A stretch of DNA of 64,000 bases from Bactrocera neohumeralis (taxonomy: Eukaryota; Arthropoda; Insecta; Diptera; Tephritidae), in contig NC_065921.1 of the NCBI RefSeq assembly GCF_024586455.1, forward strand, positions 75,599,226 to 75,663,225, read 5' to 3'. Of this stretch, positions 44,866-56,639 are shown in pieces. The notes below the pieces were generated by a model. The model was not told the origin of the DNA, made no database searches, and was given only the letters and a program-made list of their open reading frames with translations. Numbering within the stretch: the stretch's first letter is position 1; every line of letters starts with the position of its first letter. The position numbers and the translations under genes are program-made.

Positions 44866-45930
44866 ATATATTTTAAATATTTTAAAAATAAAAAAGAAAT
44901 ACCTAATAAAAAGAAATAAATAACTTTTCATCTTTCCAAACCTTATTCGCCTAATTAGTTACGAAAATACGAATGAAGAAAACAAATTTTACTTCCAGTA
45001 TTCAGATAAAATTGAGGTTACAGCAGCAACAACAAACTAATCACAAAGATAACAAAGTTGAAAGCATGGAATTCTTCAAAAATGCCTTTGGAAACGTGTA
45101 AATTACCAAGAAATGCTATGTAAATATAAACAGAAATAAACAAGCTGGGAAAAACGAGCTGCCACACAGCGGCAAGTGCGAGGCAGTAGCAGCAAGCAGC
45201 AGCAGCTAAAAAGCAATGCCAATCACTACAGCAACAGATGCGATGCATCGCAAGGAGCAGCAGCAGCAGATGCATGCAACAATATATCTTCGGTTGGCAA
45301 CTATGTTGTTAGTGACGCCTCACATATGTACATATATACAAACAAATATACATACACATATACATATAAGCATATGTGCATGTGTAAGTAGCTGTGCAGC
45401 GCTATGTAACCGCGGGCACATAAATCTACGAGCCCAGATCGTAAAATACACAGATCGTCGGATCGCCGGCGAGCAAGAACAACAACAAAAGCAACACCCA
45501 CCAGCGGGTACTAAGAGTCAACGTGGAGGTGAGATCAAACAAACAACAACAGTGTAAAGCATAATAAAACAGTCGATGAAAACAACAACAAACAAAGTGA
45601 AGTTACAACAACACGAGCAAATTGCTGAAAATGTGAAAATTGTGGGCGGCCAAAAGAATTAAAAAAAAAAAAAAAACAACAAACACAGCTGCTTTGGCTG
45701 CAAGCTAGCGCAGGCGAATAAGCAAACTGTGTCGAAGATGTTAATTGAAACACTGTTGCATTGCTGCTATATGGCAACGCTCGCTTGCGGTTCTTGCCAC
45801 TATCGATGTTTGTGGCATTTGTGGTTGTTACTGGTGCTGATTGGAGTTTGGAGCGTTGCTGTAAATGGCACAGGCAACAAAAATATAACAACTAATGGGA
45901 GAATACACCAGCGCCGCTGGGTGACTGTAG
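44866..45930. other. Host-like CAG/CAA-rich DNA
   Basis: GCAGCAGCAG runs near 45185-45275, TACATACACATATACATATA near 45335-45370, poly-A 45660-45675. Frames across these runs (45176-45391, 45216-45557) are low-complexity and not called. Confidence 0.5.
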
Positions 45931-45934
45931 AACT

Positions 45935-46310
45935 ACTAAAAAACCTACATTCTCACTTTCTATTGGAGGGTTCAAATCTAGAATTTAACTCCTTAAAAAC
46001 CCTAAGGGCTACAAGGTCTACTAGAAAACCTATATTGTCATCATTTCCATTGGAGGATCCACATCCAGAGATTGACACTATAGGAAACCTACATTGGTAT
46101 CATTTCAATTGGAGGGTCCACATCCAGAAATTGACACTATAGGAAACCTATATTGCCATCATTTCCATTTGAGGGTAACATTGCTATCATCCAAAGTTTG
46201 ACTCTAGGAAACCTACATTGGTATCATTTCAATTGCAGGGTCCACACCCAGAGTTTGACTCCTCGGAAACCCTAAGGGCTACAAGGTCTACTACGAAACC
46301 TTCATGTGCA
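45935..46310. repeat. About 60-bp minisatellite next to a retrotransposon remnant
   Basis: Unit core: aggaaacctacattggtatc, atttcaattggagggtcc, acatccagaaattgacacta. About five copies, some shortened. A gaaaccctaagggctacaag block flanks both sides (about 45997-46022 and 46265-46292), hinting at a higher-order duplication. The first copies are partly open (45729-46142) but I see no gene. Confidence 0.85.
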
Positions 46311-46399
46311 ACAAGTTCGCGAACTAGGCCTCCTTGGATATTCTGCTGGATAATGTGGCTAAATTAGTGACTCTTTTGTAGCGCTGAAACTGAGCCATG

Positions 46400-47250
46400 G
46401 TTGAAAGGGGTAATTTCTTCCTGATTTCTTCATAAAAGAGATGAGGATTTCACCGCGATCTTAGGTCTATTGTATCCTCTCTTAAATCACAGCACGACCC
46501 ACCTAGTCCCAGCGTACTGATAAATTCCAATAAACTGCTGGGTGCTAGTGAGGCGATGTGATCCCTATTTGGAAACGTGGATCCAAAGGCATTTATACTG
46601 CATCTGCAGACTGCTATGCAGTCAATTAGCAGGTGTTTTGGAGTTTCAGGCTCCCTGTCGCAGAACCGACAGTTGGCATAGTAAGCTAGGCTTATGTTAT
46701 ATAACTTCTTTTTCAGCTTGTAGTGGCCAGAGTAGAATATTCCTTCTTAAAACTATCGAAACTATCAGATCAGAAAGTTGATGCTGCGGAGCGGGCGAGA
46801 TGATGAGCCAGTTCATTTCCGGCTATACCTTTGGGACCGGGCAGGTGAGGTGCCTTTGGTTACGTTCTGCTGGACTATTCAGCCGTTCTTTATACTCCTA
46901 AACCAGTAGCGATTTGATCACATAGGAGTAGATTGCCTTAGGTGCCACTTGACTATCGCTAAGTATGGTTATACGTTCGTTACGATGGATGCGTCTCCAA
47001 CGCATCTTTATTTCTACGCACCGATTTATGGCAAAGACTTCTGCTTGAAAAATTTTTTGTATGGAGAGTGTCGAGCGATTGGTGTCTTGCACCAATTCCC
47101 TTCCACGAGAACATGTAATTTGAATCTCTTCAAAGCTTCCTTAAAATATGGTCTTGCATACTGTCGAAGTGCTGTTTTGCTTGGCTTTAATAATGAAATA
47201 ACTGACGGGATGAAGAGATACCTACTATACTTTATCCATTCCAACGTCAA
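46400..47250 (-). pseudogene. Jockey/R1-like retrotransposon C-terminus (RNase H and zinc knuckle), minus strand
   Basis: From the right: a damaged N-part, then FQAEVFAI and ITILSDSQVAPKAI (RNase H motifs around its acidic residues). Next come VPKGIAGNELAHHLARSAAS (the His/Asp-type last RNase H motif, here worn), ALAYYANCRFCDREPETPKH and LLIDC (a C-x2-C...H-x4-C knuckle) and SINAFGSTFPNRDHIASLAP. This C-terminal arrangement follows the RT in insect jockey-superfamily elements. RT itself is absent; stops are present. Confidence 0.82.
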
Positions 47251-48236
47251 CTGACTTCAAGTTCTTTTTATGCTTGCTTCCAAAGTCAGTCGAAAAATCC
47301 TCATTTTTAAGAATTAATTAGTTTTTTTACTAGATCATTCCAAATTGCTACTGAAAAAAAAATAAATAAATAAAAAAGTATATGCGGACACACTTCGCAG
47401 ACATTTGACCTGCACTTCATTGCAAATTTTCGATTTCCAAAGCTTCACGCGCGCCACCAATTGCTGGTTAAGTGCCACGGCGCAACGGCCAACAGCTCGC
47501 CTGACCGCGCAGGCAGCAGCTGTCCAATTGCCGAAGTGATTTGTTTCAATTGCTGCGTCGCGACATGTTCAGCTTACTGTCTGCTTGACTGCTGCCAACT
47601 CGTTTGCTGTCTTTTGCAGTTGTCCGTTGCGGCACACGAATGCTGTCGCGTTCGATTTGGCAAGAGATAAAAAATAAGAGAGTGCAAAAGCAACACAATA
47701 TCAAGCGAACACGTACGAATATCAATAAGCGAAAAAAGAGTGAATGCGTGTGCTTCAAAAAAAACCACAAATGATCGACGATCCTGCAGCGCTGCGGCAA
47801 AATTTATGTTATAATTTATTGCCGCGGACAGTTTTAATGGCAGCAACAGCAACAAGCAGCTGTGCTGGACATTCGCATGCAGCTTTGGGTGCACTACACT
47901 CAGGCACACTCATATATGTATGTATTATAAATGTTTGCATGTACTTCCATGTATTTGTAGGCATGTTTGCATATACTCTGTCCACAACGCGCTGAGTCTT
48001 ATCGACATTCGTGCGCGCAAAAATGTTGCCAACATTTACTTGCTGCATTTATTTACTTTTATTGATATTTAATTTAGATAGAAAAGCGATGTTTGCAGCT
48101 CCAACAGCAATCTCAGCAGGCGTTACAAGCAGTTATTTGTCTTGAAAATTGATAAAGCAATTTGTGTGGACGTTCAGATTGAGCGCTTAAAAATTGACTA
48201 GAAGGAAATACTGGTAATTGAAGTGGATTTTTAATT
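47251..48236. other. Host-like DNA, no supported gene
   Basis: Frames on both strands at 47461-47909 are Cys/Leu-rich or basic translations of CTG/CAG-like DNA; no domain. A GTATGTATTATAAATGT-type run lies near 47915. Confidence 0.45.
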
Positions 48237-48375
48237 TGTATACCCTGAATGCAGCATATTCAGTTTGTCACGAATTTTGTAACAACCAGAAGGAAACCTA
48301 GAGACCCAAGTAAGTAAAGTTCAGATATAAATTATTAGCGTGACGAGCTGAGTCGATTTAGGTATGTCAACTCTT
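48237..48375 (-). repeat. Family A repeat, tail only
   Basis: Minus strand: agctgagtcgatttaggtat and gttacaaaattcgtgac boxes, ending in a cagggtata-like taccctgaat at 48241. Confidence 0.75.
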
Positions 48376-48589
48376 GGTACGCCTATGTTGTATGACCGGT
48401 CATTAAGGAATGGCTCGAATTTATACCACAAGAGGTTTTAAATAACCTCATAACAACTGTCCTCAAACTTGGCTGAGGAAATGAGATAAAAAACAATCAA
48501 GCCGGCAACCAGACTAAAAAGTATCAAAATAAATTATTAATTAAGGGGTCCACTTGTGATTTTCAAAAAAACCGATTTTTATACTTTTT

Positions 48590-49620
48590 TGAATGTACAT
48601 ATATTGTTCACATAACGGTTGTTTGTAAGTCCTAAAATTTCAAATCGATCAGATATAGGGTTATATATACCAAAGTGATCAGGGTGACGCGTAGAGTCGA
48701 AAGGATGTCTGTCTGTCCGTCCGTCCGTCCGTCCGTGCAAGCTGTAACTTGAGTAAAAATTGAGATATCATGATGAAACCTGGTACACGTATTCCTTGGC
48801 TCCATAAGAAGGTTAAGTTCGAAGATGGGCAAAATCGGCCAACTGCCACGCCCACAAAATTGCGGAAACCGAAAACCTATAAAGTGTCATAACTAAGCCA
48901 TAAAAAAAGATATTAAAGCGAAATTTGGCACAAAGGATCGCATTAGGGAGGGGCATGTTTGGACGCAATTTTTTTGGAAAAGTGGGCGTGGCCCCGCCCC
49001 CTACTAAGTTTTTTGTACATATCTCGGAAACTACTACAGCTATGTCAACCAAACTCTACACAGTCGTTTTCTTCAGGCATTTCCATATACAGTTCAAAAA
49101 TGGAAGAAATCGGATAATAACCACGCCCACCTCCCATACAAAGGTTATGTTGAAAATCACTAAAAGTGCGTTAACCGACTCATAAAAAACGTCAGAAACA
49201 CTAAATTTTACGGAAGAAGTGGCAGAAGGAAGCTGGAAGCAGCTTTTTTTTAAAAATTGAAAATGGGCGTGGCCTCGCCCACTTATGGACCAAGAACCAT
49301 ATCTCGGGAACTACTAGACCGATTTCAATGAAATTCGGTATATAATGTTTTCTTAACACCCTGATGACATGTACGAAATATGGGTGAAATCGGTTCACAA
49401 CCACGCCTTCTTCTAATATAAAGCTATTTTGAATTCCATCTGATGCCTTCTCTGTATAATACAGTATAAACATTAGGAACCAATGATGATAGCGGAATAA
49501 AACTTTACAAAAATACGGTATTTGAAAAATATTTAAATGACGAATAATGAAATCTCGATTATCACTTTACCATGCGAGAGTATAAAATGTTCGGTGACAC
49601 CCGAACTTAGCCCTTCCTAA
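48590..49620 (-). repeat. Family B repeat, near-complete copy (GTCY microsatellite element)
   Basis: Minus strand from the right: head TTAGGAAGGGCTAAG, hairpin GTTCGG-gtgtca-CCGAAC (49606-49589), then a TATACTCTCGC box at 49582-49572. The body has repeated ccacgcccac/gggcgtggc boxes and atatctcggraactacta boxes about every 230-300 bp. A (GTCY)n microsatellite lies at 48708-48737 (plus strand GTCTGTCTGTCCGTCC). The closing part has acaaccgttatgtgaaca at about 48600-48618. The final GCGAGAGTATA expected at the tail is missing or degraded. No coding capacity. Confidence 0.85.
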
Positions 49621-50759
49621 CTTTTTTTAAATAAACCGCTGATTGTTAAAGTACATTAAATTCTGTTTAAGTACATTTTTTTCCATTAATGTATAAAATA
49701 AAATGCCTCTTTGGAAAAAATTCACAAAAAAACGAGTTTTTTCTGCCTCGCAAGTGGATATAACCCCGGTATTACAAATATCGTATACAGAGACTTAGAT
49801 TAACACATAAGTATTTACTAAAGGCTTGAGAAACATACCCTTCTTCAAAAGCTTTCAAAAACCTCTGTCAATGTTTTGGATCTGTAGAAAACATTTTGGT
49901 AAAACAATCAATATTAATGATGATACTGTCTCTAATAGCTGGATTTGAAACGTTCTGGGAAAAATTATAAATTGAATCGATATTTGCCACGAAGTTTGCA
50001 ACACCTACAGGGAAACGTCGGAAACTCTATTTGATATGTGTCTATGTCTGTCGGTGAAATACCTTCAGGTTTTGGTAAAACCTTGAAATTATGAATATAT
50101 ACTCGTATAATGTCAAACGGTAGCTTGATTATTCATAAATTATAGCCTTTTCGTAGAGGCGCTAATTGTTCAATTAACCAGTCTTTGCTCGATTAAAACG
50201 CTAATTTAGATCGATTTACCATACAAATAAAAGTCTTATCTACATTAATTCTTAATCGAATTCAACTAGAGTTGAAAGAGGAATGCAACTCCGCGGATTG
50301 TTGTCTAGGCTGTAAATTTCGTTGTGTTTTACTCTGTGGGTTGTTGCCTAGGCTCTAAATTTGGTTGTGTGCATGAATAAAATAGCAAACAGCTGATGAA
50401 TTTTAATCATTACAATAAATACAAAATGAAGAACATAAGCAAGTATAACATCTTATCTTCTTCTTTATTGGCGTAGACACCATTTACGTGATTATAGCAG
50501 AGCAAGTGTAACAGCTGATCGTTAATTGAGCCTATCTTTAATCGAGTAGCCGGTTGTGCGAAAGGTAAAAAAATAGTTCCTCAATTATAACCTTAAGGTA
50601 CTAAATTAGTTTGGTTGTGCATAAAGACTATTACGCATATGAGGGTTAAGACTGTTCTCAATTATATATTTTCCCGTAGATCCTAGGTCGAACATAGGGC
50701 CTCAAACTGTTCTCAATTACTATGCCAAATATGAGCGCGATCTGTCAACCAGTTTCTTT
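49621..50759. other. Unassigned DNA with two small repeat scraps
   Basis: 49981-50032 (minus) resembles the family A tail (cgaagtttgcaacacctaca, ggaaacgtcgg). 50456-50500 (minus) is the extreme 3' tail of the non-LTR family (ttctttattggcgtagacac). The gttgcctaggctctaaattt block occurs twice near 50300-50360. No gene. Confidence 0.55.
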
Positions 50760-51400
50760 AGAGCAGTAGCTTAAGTCGGAGCATATCAGTAGTGCGTCGC
50801 GTTCGAATGATTTTGGTGAATATTTCGGGTATGAAACGCGTTCTTGCGCGACTCATCCTGATAAACCAGATTTTTTTCAAAACGACTACCGTAAACAGGT
50901 CTCTTTGGACATATTTGATAGTGTGAATTCCGATCCTACATTCATGGAGAGCATTATAAACGCCGATGAGACACGGATATATGAGTTTGACATGCAAACA
51001 AGTCAAAAATCATCGGAATCGAGAGAAAAAACGAACCGAAACTAAAATAAGCACTCCAAAACCGCTCAAAAATCAAAGTGATGTTCACTGTTTTTTTCGG
51101 TATTCGCGATTTGGTGCGACGTGAATTTGTTCCGGAGGATCAGACAGTCAATAAGGAGTTCTATGTCGCCATATTGAGGCGTTTGCGTGGGAACATCCGT
51201 CTGTGTGATTTTTTCTTGTTTCCCAAACTGAAATCACCGCTCTGTTGCACCCGTTTTCAGTCGATCGAATAAATAAAACAAAATTCGTTGAAGGCCATCT
51301 TAAAAAGTGTCCATGAAAAGTTTTTCGAGGACTGGAAAAATGGTGGGTATTACTTTGAAGACAACAAAATATATGTATGTACTATATTGATGAATAATTA
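50760..51400 (+). pseudogene. Mariner-like transposase remnant (SETMAR-type lineage)
   Basis: Left: a worn HTH, then MKRVLARLILIN-like and RKQVSLDIFDSVNSDPTFME. The first catalytic block is IINADETRIYEFDMQTS (Asp kept). Then QSSESREKTNRN (frame-shifted), VMFTVFFGIRDLVRREFVPE, TVNKEFYVAILRRLRGNIR, and a deletion over the second block to LCDFFLFPKLKSPL, the third block (Asp kept). The C-terminus is KVFEDWKNGGYYFEDN-like. Same lineage as 9525-10447, where family B interrupts it. Confidence 0.87.
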
Positions 51401-51461
51401 TATATTTTGCGTTCTATTTACATCGTTGGATGAAGTTATAACGAATTTAGAAATTCGGATA

Positions 51462-52035
51462 TACGAGGTGTGTTCAAAAAGTATCGCGAATTTTGTGTTT
51501 TTTTAAAAATTATTTATTTATTCATGAATATCTATTTTGTCCCCTTCAAAGTAATCCCCATGAGATATTACACAGTTGTGCCAACGGTTTTTCCAATCTT
51601 CGAAGCACTTCAAAAAATCACTTTTTTTATCTTCTTCAGCTCCTCCTTCGATGCCGTCTTTATCTCGTCAAGAGAAGCGTAACGTCGTCCTTTCATGGGC
51701 TTCTTCAGTTTAGGGCACAAGAAAAAGTCACAGGGGGGCCAGATCTTGGGAATACGGTGGCTGCGGCATCATTAGTGTGTTGTTTTTGGCCAAAAAGTCG
51801 CGCACAAGCAACGATGTGTGAGCAGGGGTGTTATCGTGGTGCAAAAGCCAATTTTTGTTCTTCCACAAATCCGGGCGTTTCTGGCGGATTGCTTCGCGCA
51901 AATTGCGCATAACTTGCAGGTAATATTCCTTATTGACCGTTCTTCCCTGTGGCAAGAACTCATGATGCACCACGCCCCTGCAATCGAAGAAAACTGTCAG
52001 CAAACTGTCGCGATACTTTTTGAACACACCTCGTA
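51462..52035 (-). mobile_element. Mariner deletion derivative with perfect 26-bp inverted repeats and TA duplication
   Basis: TA at 51462-51463 and 52034-52035 flank 570 bp whose two ends are perfect inverted repeats starting CGAGGTGTGTTCAAAAAGTA and running to TCGCGA. Inside, on the minus strand, the N-terminal half including the first catalytic block is deleted right behind the inverted repeat; the C-terminal half remains (next entry). Identical ends and a well-preserved frame suggest recent mobilisation by a transposase supplied elsewhere. Confidence 0.95.
51530..52005 (-). pseudogene. Mariner transposase C-terminal half inside the derivative
   Basis: Minus strand: TVFFDCRGVVHHEFLPQGRT, VNKEYYLQVMRNLREAIRQK, the second catalytic block LLHHDNTPAHTSLLV and PPYSQDLAPL. 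One extra base in a G run near 51732 shifts the frame just before the third block; CDFFLCPKLKKPMKGRRYAS follows in the next frame, ending with a FEDWKNRWHNC-like C-terminus near 51560. The first Asp is deleted, the second is kept, the third is intact but out of frame. Confidence 0.9.
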
Positions 52036-53279
52036 AATGTATCATTGGACAATGTGAGCATTTTTTGGAAGAAATATTAATTGAAAAAATCACCTTGTAA
52101 TTAAATTACACGCGCAGACATATTTTTCTATAAAAAAAAATTAAACATCTTCAAATCAATGAGCTTAATTACAGTTTTGAGTGCTGTGCCGCGATCATTA
52201 GCCTACGCCGCGGTGTATAATTAGGGCTTTTAAAGACGTTTAAGTCAAGCAAAGCTATTGATTAAAGCATTAGCTGAAGATTTGAACTGTTTTTTATTTT
52301 ATTTTGGCATTGTTTTTTTTTTTTGTAGGGTTTATTGTTTTTCTTTTATGTAAAGATTGTAGCATGTGACGCGTTAAGGTGCTCGTTGAATATTTGTAAG
52401 CTTTATGCCTAAGCAAATATTAATTATGAACAAAAGCGGCCAGCAGAGATACCAGCGCAGAAGAAGATTGTTAGCTTTAAAAAAAAAATAACAGTACAAA
52501 ATAAGTAAGCGCACATATTTATGCAAAAGCAAATACACAATAAAGAATAGAAAAAAGGTAATTTGTCTAAAATGGATTTTCCAAGAAACTATGCCAACGC
52601 TTGCTAATGGATTTCAGTATTTCCATTTACTTATCGTAAATATATTTTTTCTTCACACTGCTTGATTTTTTTCCTCCATTTATTTAAATGTGCCTCGAGC
52701 TGAAATCTAAACAATTGCAACAGCATGCGGCGTGTAAGTAACGAGACGACGTTCGGCGCGTGACTTATTGACTTGAGACACATTGTTAGAAGAAAAATTG
52801 TTATAGCGGAAGATTAAAAGTGGCTGGATCATAAAGCAACCAAATAACATTATTTCAAACCGGCTCTAAAGTGTATATAATTTTTCTACCAGCAAATCAG
52901 CGCTATTGTAAACGACGCGAACGCCTAACGATCACCCATAAATCGCCTGAGAGCATGGCGCAAAAGGCATAGGCAGACGTAAATGGCCGGGCCACAAGAT
53001 AAAAGATTTACAAATTAAAGCTACGGTCAACAAGCCAGCCAGCCAGAGCTTGTTAAGTCTAAGTCTTCTTAGCAGCTTGTTGTTGGCTTTTGCTTCTACT
53101 ACACACCTGAAGAGCTAGCGCACATAAATTCACGCATTGTTATGGCCTACGTTGGCGCGTTGAGCTGGGCGTTTATGGCAGAGCCGCACTTCACACCGCT
53201 GGCTGGCTGTGGCTTCAACGACAGCGCGCGCCGCTGCGGACCATCATAATTTTTAACATCATTTCTTTTATATAAAAAA
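52036..53279. other. Host-like AT-rich DNA
   Basis: T-rich stretch near 52285-52340. No supported gene. Confidence 0.45.
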
Positions 53280-53280
53280 A

Positions 53281-53415
53281 ATGTTGTTGTTGTTGTTGTT
53301 GTTGTTGTTATTGTTGTTGTTGTTGTTGTTGTTATTATTGATGTTGTTGTGGTTGTTGTTGTTATTGATCTTGTTGTTGTTGTTTTTGTTGTGCTTGTTG
53401 TTGCTTTTTAGGGCT
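53281..53415. repeat. (TTG)n microsatellite
   Basis: TTG/GTT triplets with scattered TTA, GTG and GAT interruptions over about 130 bp. The poly-Leu and poly-Asn frames crossing it are artefacts. Confidence 0.95.
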
Positions 53416-55189
53416 ATTATTGCATTTGTTTTTGTTATTTTTTTGTTGCACACATTAAAATCGACAACAAGCAGATGATAATCAACAACTTGACAGCGCG
53501 TATTGGGCGCGCGTGCGCAGCATACATGATAAAGCAGAGATCCAGTTGGAATATAATGTAAGAGGAACGATGGTTTATGCACGGGAACTTCATTATCGGC
53601 AAATTTGTTTTATTAATTATCATTAAATAAGGCAGCAACAGGCATAAAGGCACAACAGCACGGCAAACCAGTTAGTTGAGGAGCACAAGCGCCGATCCCG
53701 ACTACTTGGAAGAAATGTACGGGAAAGAAGAACGAAAACATGTAGCGGAGTGTGCGAGTTTGGTTGCATAGGTGTGCTGCGTAATTAGGCAGTCAAGCCG
53801 GCGATTAGGGAGACCAGCCAACAAGCGGACAGACGAATAGGCAGACGTACACGGAATGCATACGAAAGAGTTTGGCTGGCAGTAACATGAATATATAGGA
53901 ACAAAACAAGAAGTGACGTCGAGAAATACCTTATGAAAACAAAACCACCCAAAAAATATATAAAAAGGTCTAAAAAAAAGAATAAATAAAAACATATAAA
54001 GAAGAAGGTTGGAAACAAAAGAAAACAATAAAATATATGAAAAGAAGAACATATTCAAAACAACAAAAGGCGCACAAACAAGCACGGCTGAGTGGCAGCA
54101 GAGAACCTAAAGCACCAAAACAGGATTTAGGGTCCAAAGCAACAGCAAGAAGGTGCTTCAAAAACGTTTACGAGCAGGCGAGGTGCCAGACAGCATCACA
54201 ACAAGCCAACAATCATGCCAAGTTAATTACAATGTGGTTAGGAATTGAATATGACGACGATGCCAAAAGCGGAGCGTGAGGCGTGGAGGTTAATGGACGC
54301 TGGACGACTGGGCAGAAACAACAGACACAAAACCCCAGCGCGCTAAGCAAGCCAAGCAGCAGTGGAAAGAAACTCCAATAAGATAGATAGAACAGAAAAC
54401 TGTAGGTGAAGCAACCAAAACAACAACAGCAACGTCGCAGGCAAGAAGAGATACTGTTAGCATAATAGACAGCCAGCTGCGTCGGAGTCGCTGAGCGCAC
54501 TTTACTTTAAGTGACCAGGGATATGACGGCACATAGCTGGAGCAGCAGGCAGGCAGGCGATGCAGCCGAAATAAGACAAAACGACAACAAAAACTCTTAA
54601 GACTGAGGAGACCGCAGCTGTGAGTTGGTGAAGGCGTTCGAGCTTAGCGTTGGAAGAAGAAAGCAAAGTAATGAAAGATTGTCGTAGCAACGAAACGTTT
54701 TGTGTTCGGGAATAAAATACAATAGAAGGCTGTGTGTCGTTTTTAGTAGCGAAATTCTTCAAATGCGTTATTGATTTGTTGAGACCTAAATGTGGCTGTC
54801 ACACAAAAAACCACTTAGAAAAGAAGTTGTGTCATAAAAATGTGATGCTTTTGGCACATGTGACACGTTGTGTGAGTAAATACCGTATTTAAGTGGAATT
54901 CGCGAAGATGTGACTAAAAAAATTGCAAGCTCGCTAAGTGATGGCCATAAATTTACGTGAGTACAAAGGAGAGTTTATGACGCTTTTAAACAGGTGTTTT
55001 GGAGTAGGGAATGCTAATATAAAAAAAGTAATACAAATGGTATTGGATTTTATTTTGGATACGAGCAACAAGATACGCAGCTTCTTACCCGCAATAATAC
55101 GGTACAGACGAAGGCTTGAAGGCTTCGAAGAGTTATTGGATCTACACAATAGCTATAGCTTCGTCTAGAAGTCCAAGTTAGTTGTAGTT
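53416..55189. other. Host-like DNA, no supported gene
   Basis: The frame 54938-55168 (plus, 76 codons) is not low-complexity but has no motif I recognise; it may be chance. Others lie in CAA/AAG-rich DNA. Confidence 0.45.
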
Positions 55190-55985
55190 GTTTAGTCCAA
55201 CTTTGCTTTTTTAGTTTCCAATAATTCTGGTGCGAGTTCGTTTAGCTTAAGAGGTTGGAGGTTCCATTCACGGTTCGCGAAACACACTGGTTAGGTTAAA
55301 TTAGATGGCTGATCCTCTAAGAAAGCCAGTTGAACTTGTCGAGACTGCTATATCCAGTCCTTTGTGAAACCAGATTAAAACTCCTGTAGTTGGATATTAA
55401 AACACCACAAAGCAATTTGACCCAATCACAAATCTACTTAGGTGCTTTATTTCTATTTCTCCTATTTCATCTAGACTTTTAAAAGCAGTAGGTCCGAGAT
55501 ACTTAAGCCTTGATCTGGTGAAGGCGGGACAATCGAAAAGGAAGTGTTGAAATGAAGAGATTCTATTTCACTTGCTTAGACAACTGCTGATCCCGAGCTC
55601 ACAATATCTCATTAGAACCCCTACAACTATTGAAAGGTAGATTTTGCTGTTCCTTTATACTGGGTCAGAAGGATCTTACCTCAGCACAGTTGCTAGTAAC
55701 TGGGCAGTGCTCTCCGAGCTCATCCAATCACATAAAAGGGAATTAGAGGAAGCAGCTAGTGCGACTGAAGTACCTGACCTAGCCAGCACATCAGCTTTGT
55801 GTTCCGCTGGTCACAAACCAGTCTGATTATGATGTTATATAGAGGCTGTAGTCTAAACATCCCTTCACAAGTCTCGAACTTACGGTACAGTCCGAGTGTA
55901 TAATCACAACTCTGAAGGAGGTAGCTTTGCAGAAGAAGAACCAATGTTCTGAAAGGACTGAAGTTAATAAACAACAAACTCTTCC
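55190..55985 (-). pseudogene. Jockey/R1-like retrotransposon C-terminus, minus strand
   Basis: From the right: an RNase H-like SDCTVSSRLVKG segment, DQRNTKLMCWLGQV (from a NELA-type motif, worn), a HCPVTSNCAE-like stretch, then FQHFLFDCPAFTRSRLKYLG (knuckle H-x4-C kept) and FKSLDEIGEIEIKHLSRFV. RT absent; frame broken repeatedly. Diverged from the copy at 46.4-47.2 kb. Confidence 0.7.
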
Positions 55986-56137
55986 ATCAAGCCACCCCCA
56001 AGATTTTATCCATCCGTAAAAAAGATCACCTTCTCTTCCTCTAGCGACTCCTTTCACCGTGGACGTTACCGGCAGGTGCATTGCTGGATAGTGAGGTTGT
56101 GCATATGAAAGGTCCGAACCATTGAAGGGGTCCTTGC

Positions 56138-56284
56138 AAAGACCAGATGGAGAAGGACCTGGCTACACTTGGAATCTCCAATTGGCGCCAAATAGTGAAA
56201 AGGAAGAACGACTTGGCGTGCTGTTGTAAACTCGGTTATAACCGCGTAAGCGGTGTCTATGCCAATAAAAAAGAAGAAGAACAA
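56138..56284 (+). pseudogene. Non-LTR retrotransposon 3' end
   Basis: Reads DQMEKDLATLGISNWRQIVK, followed by the family 3' tail (gtgctgttgtaaactcggtt, ggtgtctatgccaat) and AAGAAGAAG. Only the last 30-40 codons. Confidence 0.88.
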
Positions 56285-56639
56285 GGATACGCCGAAATTC
56301 CCTCCTTCTTCAACTCTTTCCTGAAAACTTGGATCACTGCGTCGCGGAGGATATTCGTGGCTGGTTTTTCTTTGCTCACAAACAGACTAGAAATATGTGG
56401 ATGGGGGAAGAGCGCAGGAGAAGAGGCGCAGTGAGTTTTTTTACTGATCGCTCTGTAAGGAGCTCTCTGTCAATCTTAGCTTTAGGCTACCGTATCACTG
56501 TCTGGCAGAAGTAAGTGTACTGCTACGCTATGTATGACTATGTCCTCAAAACTAGTCAAGAAGTGTCTGTTGTTCGATAAAAAAAAGCATCAAACTACTG
56601 TATTTCCATTGGCATCTTGCATTTTAGCACTTGACTAGT
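56285..56639. other. Unassigned DNA
   Basis: Nothing supported; short frames only. Confidence 0.4.

Noticed and set aside
53268..53582. Poly-Asn and poly-Leu proteins
   Set aside because: Translations of a (TTG)n microsatellite.
54938..55168. 76-codon frame as a small host gene
   Set aside because: Not low-complexity, but no recognised motif and no supporting signals; kept only as a remark.
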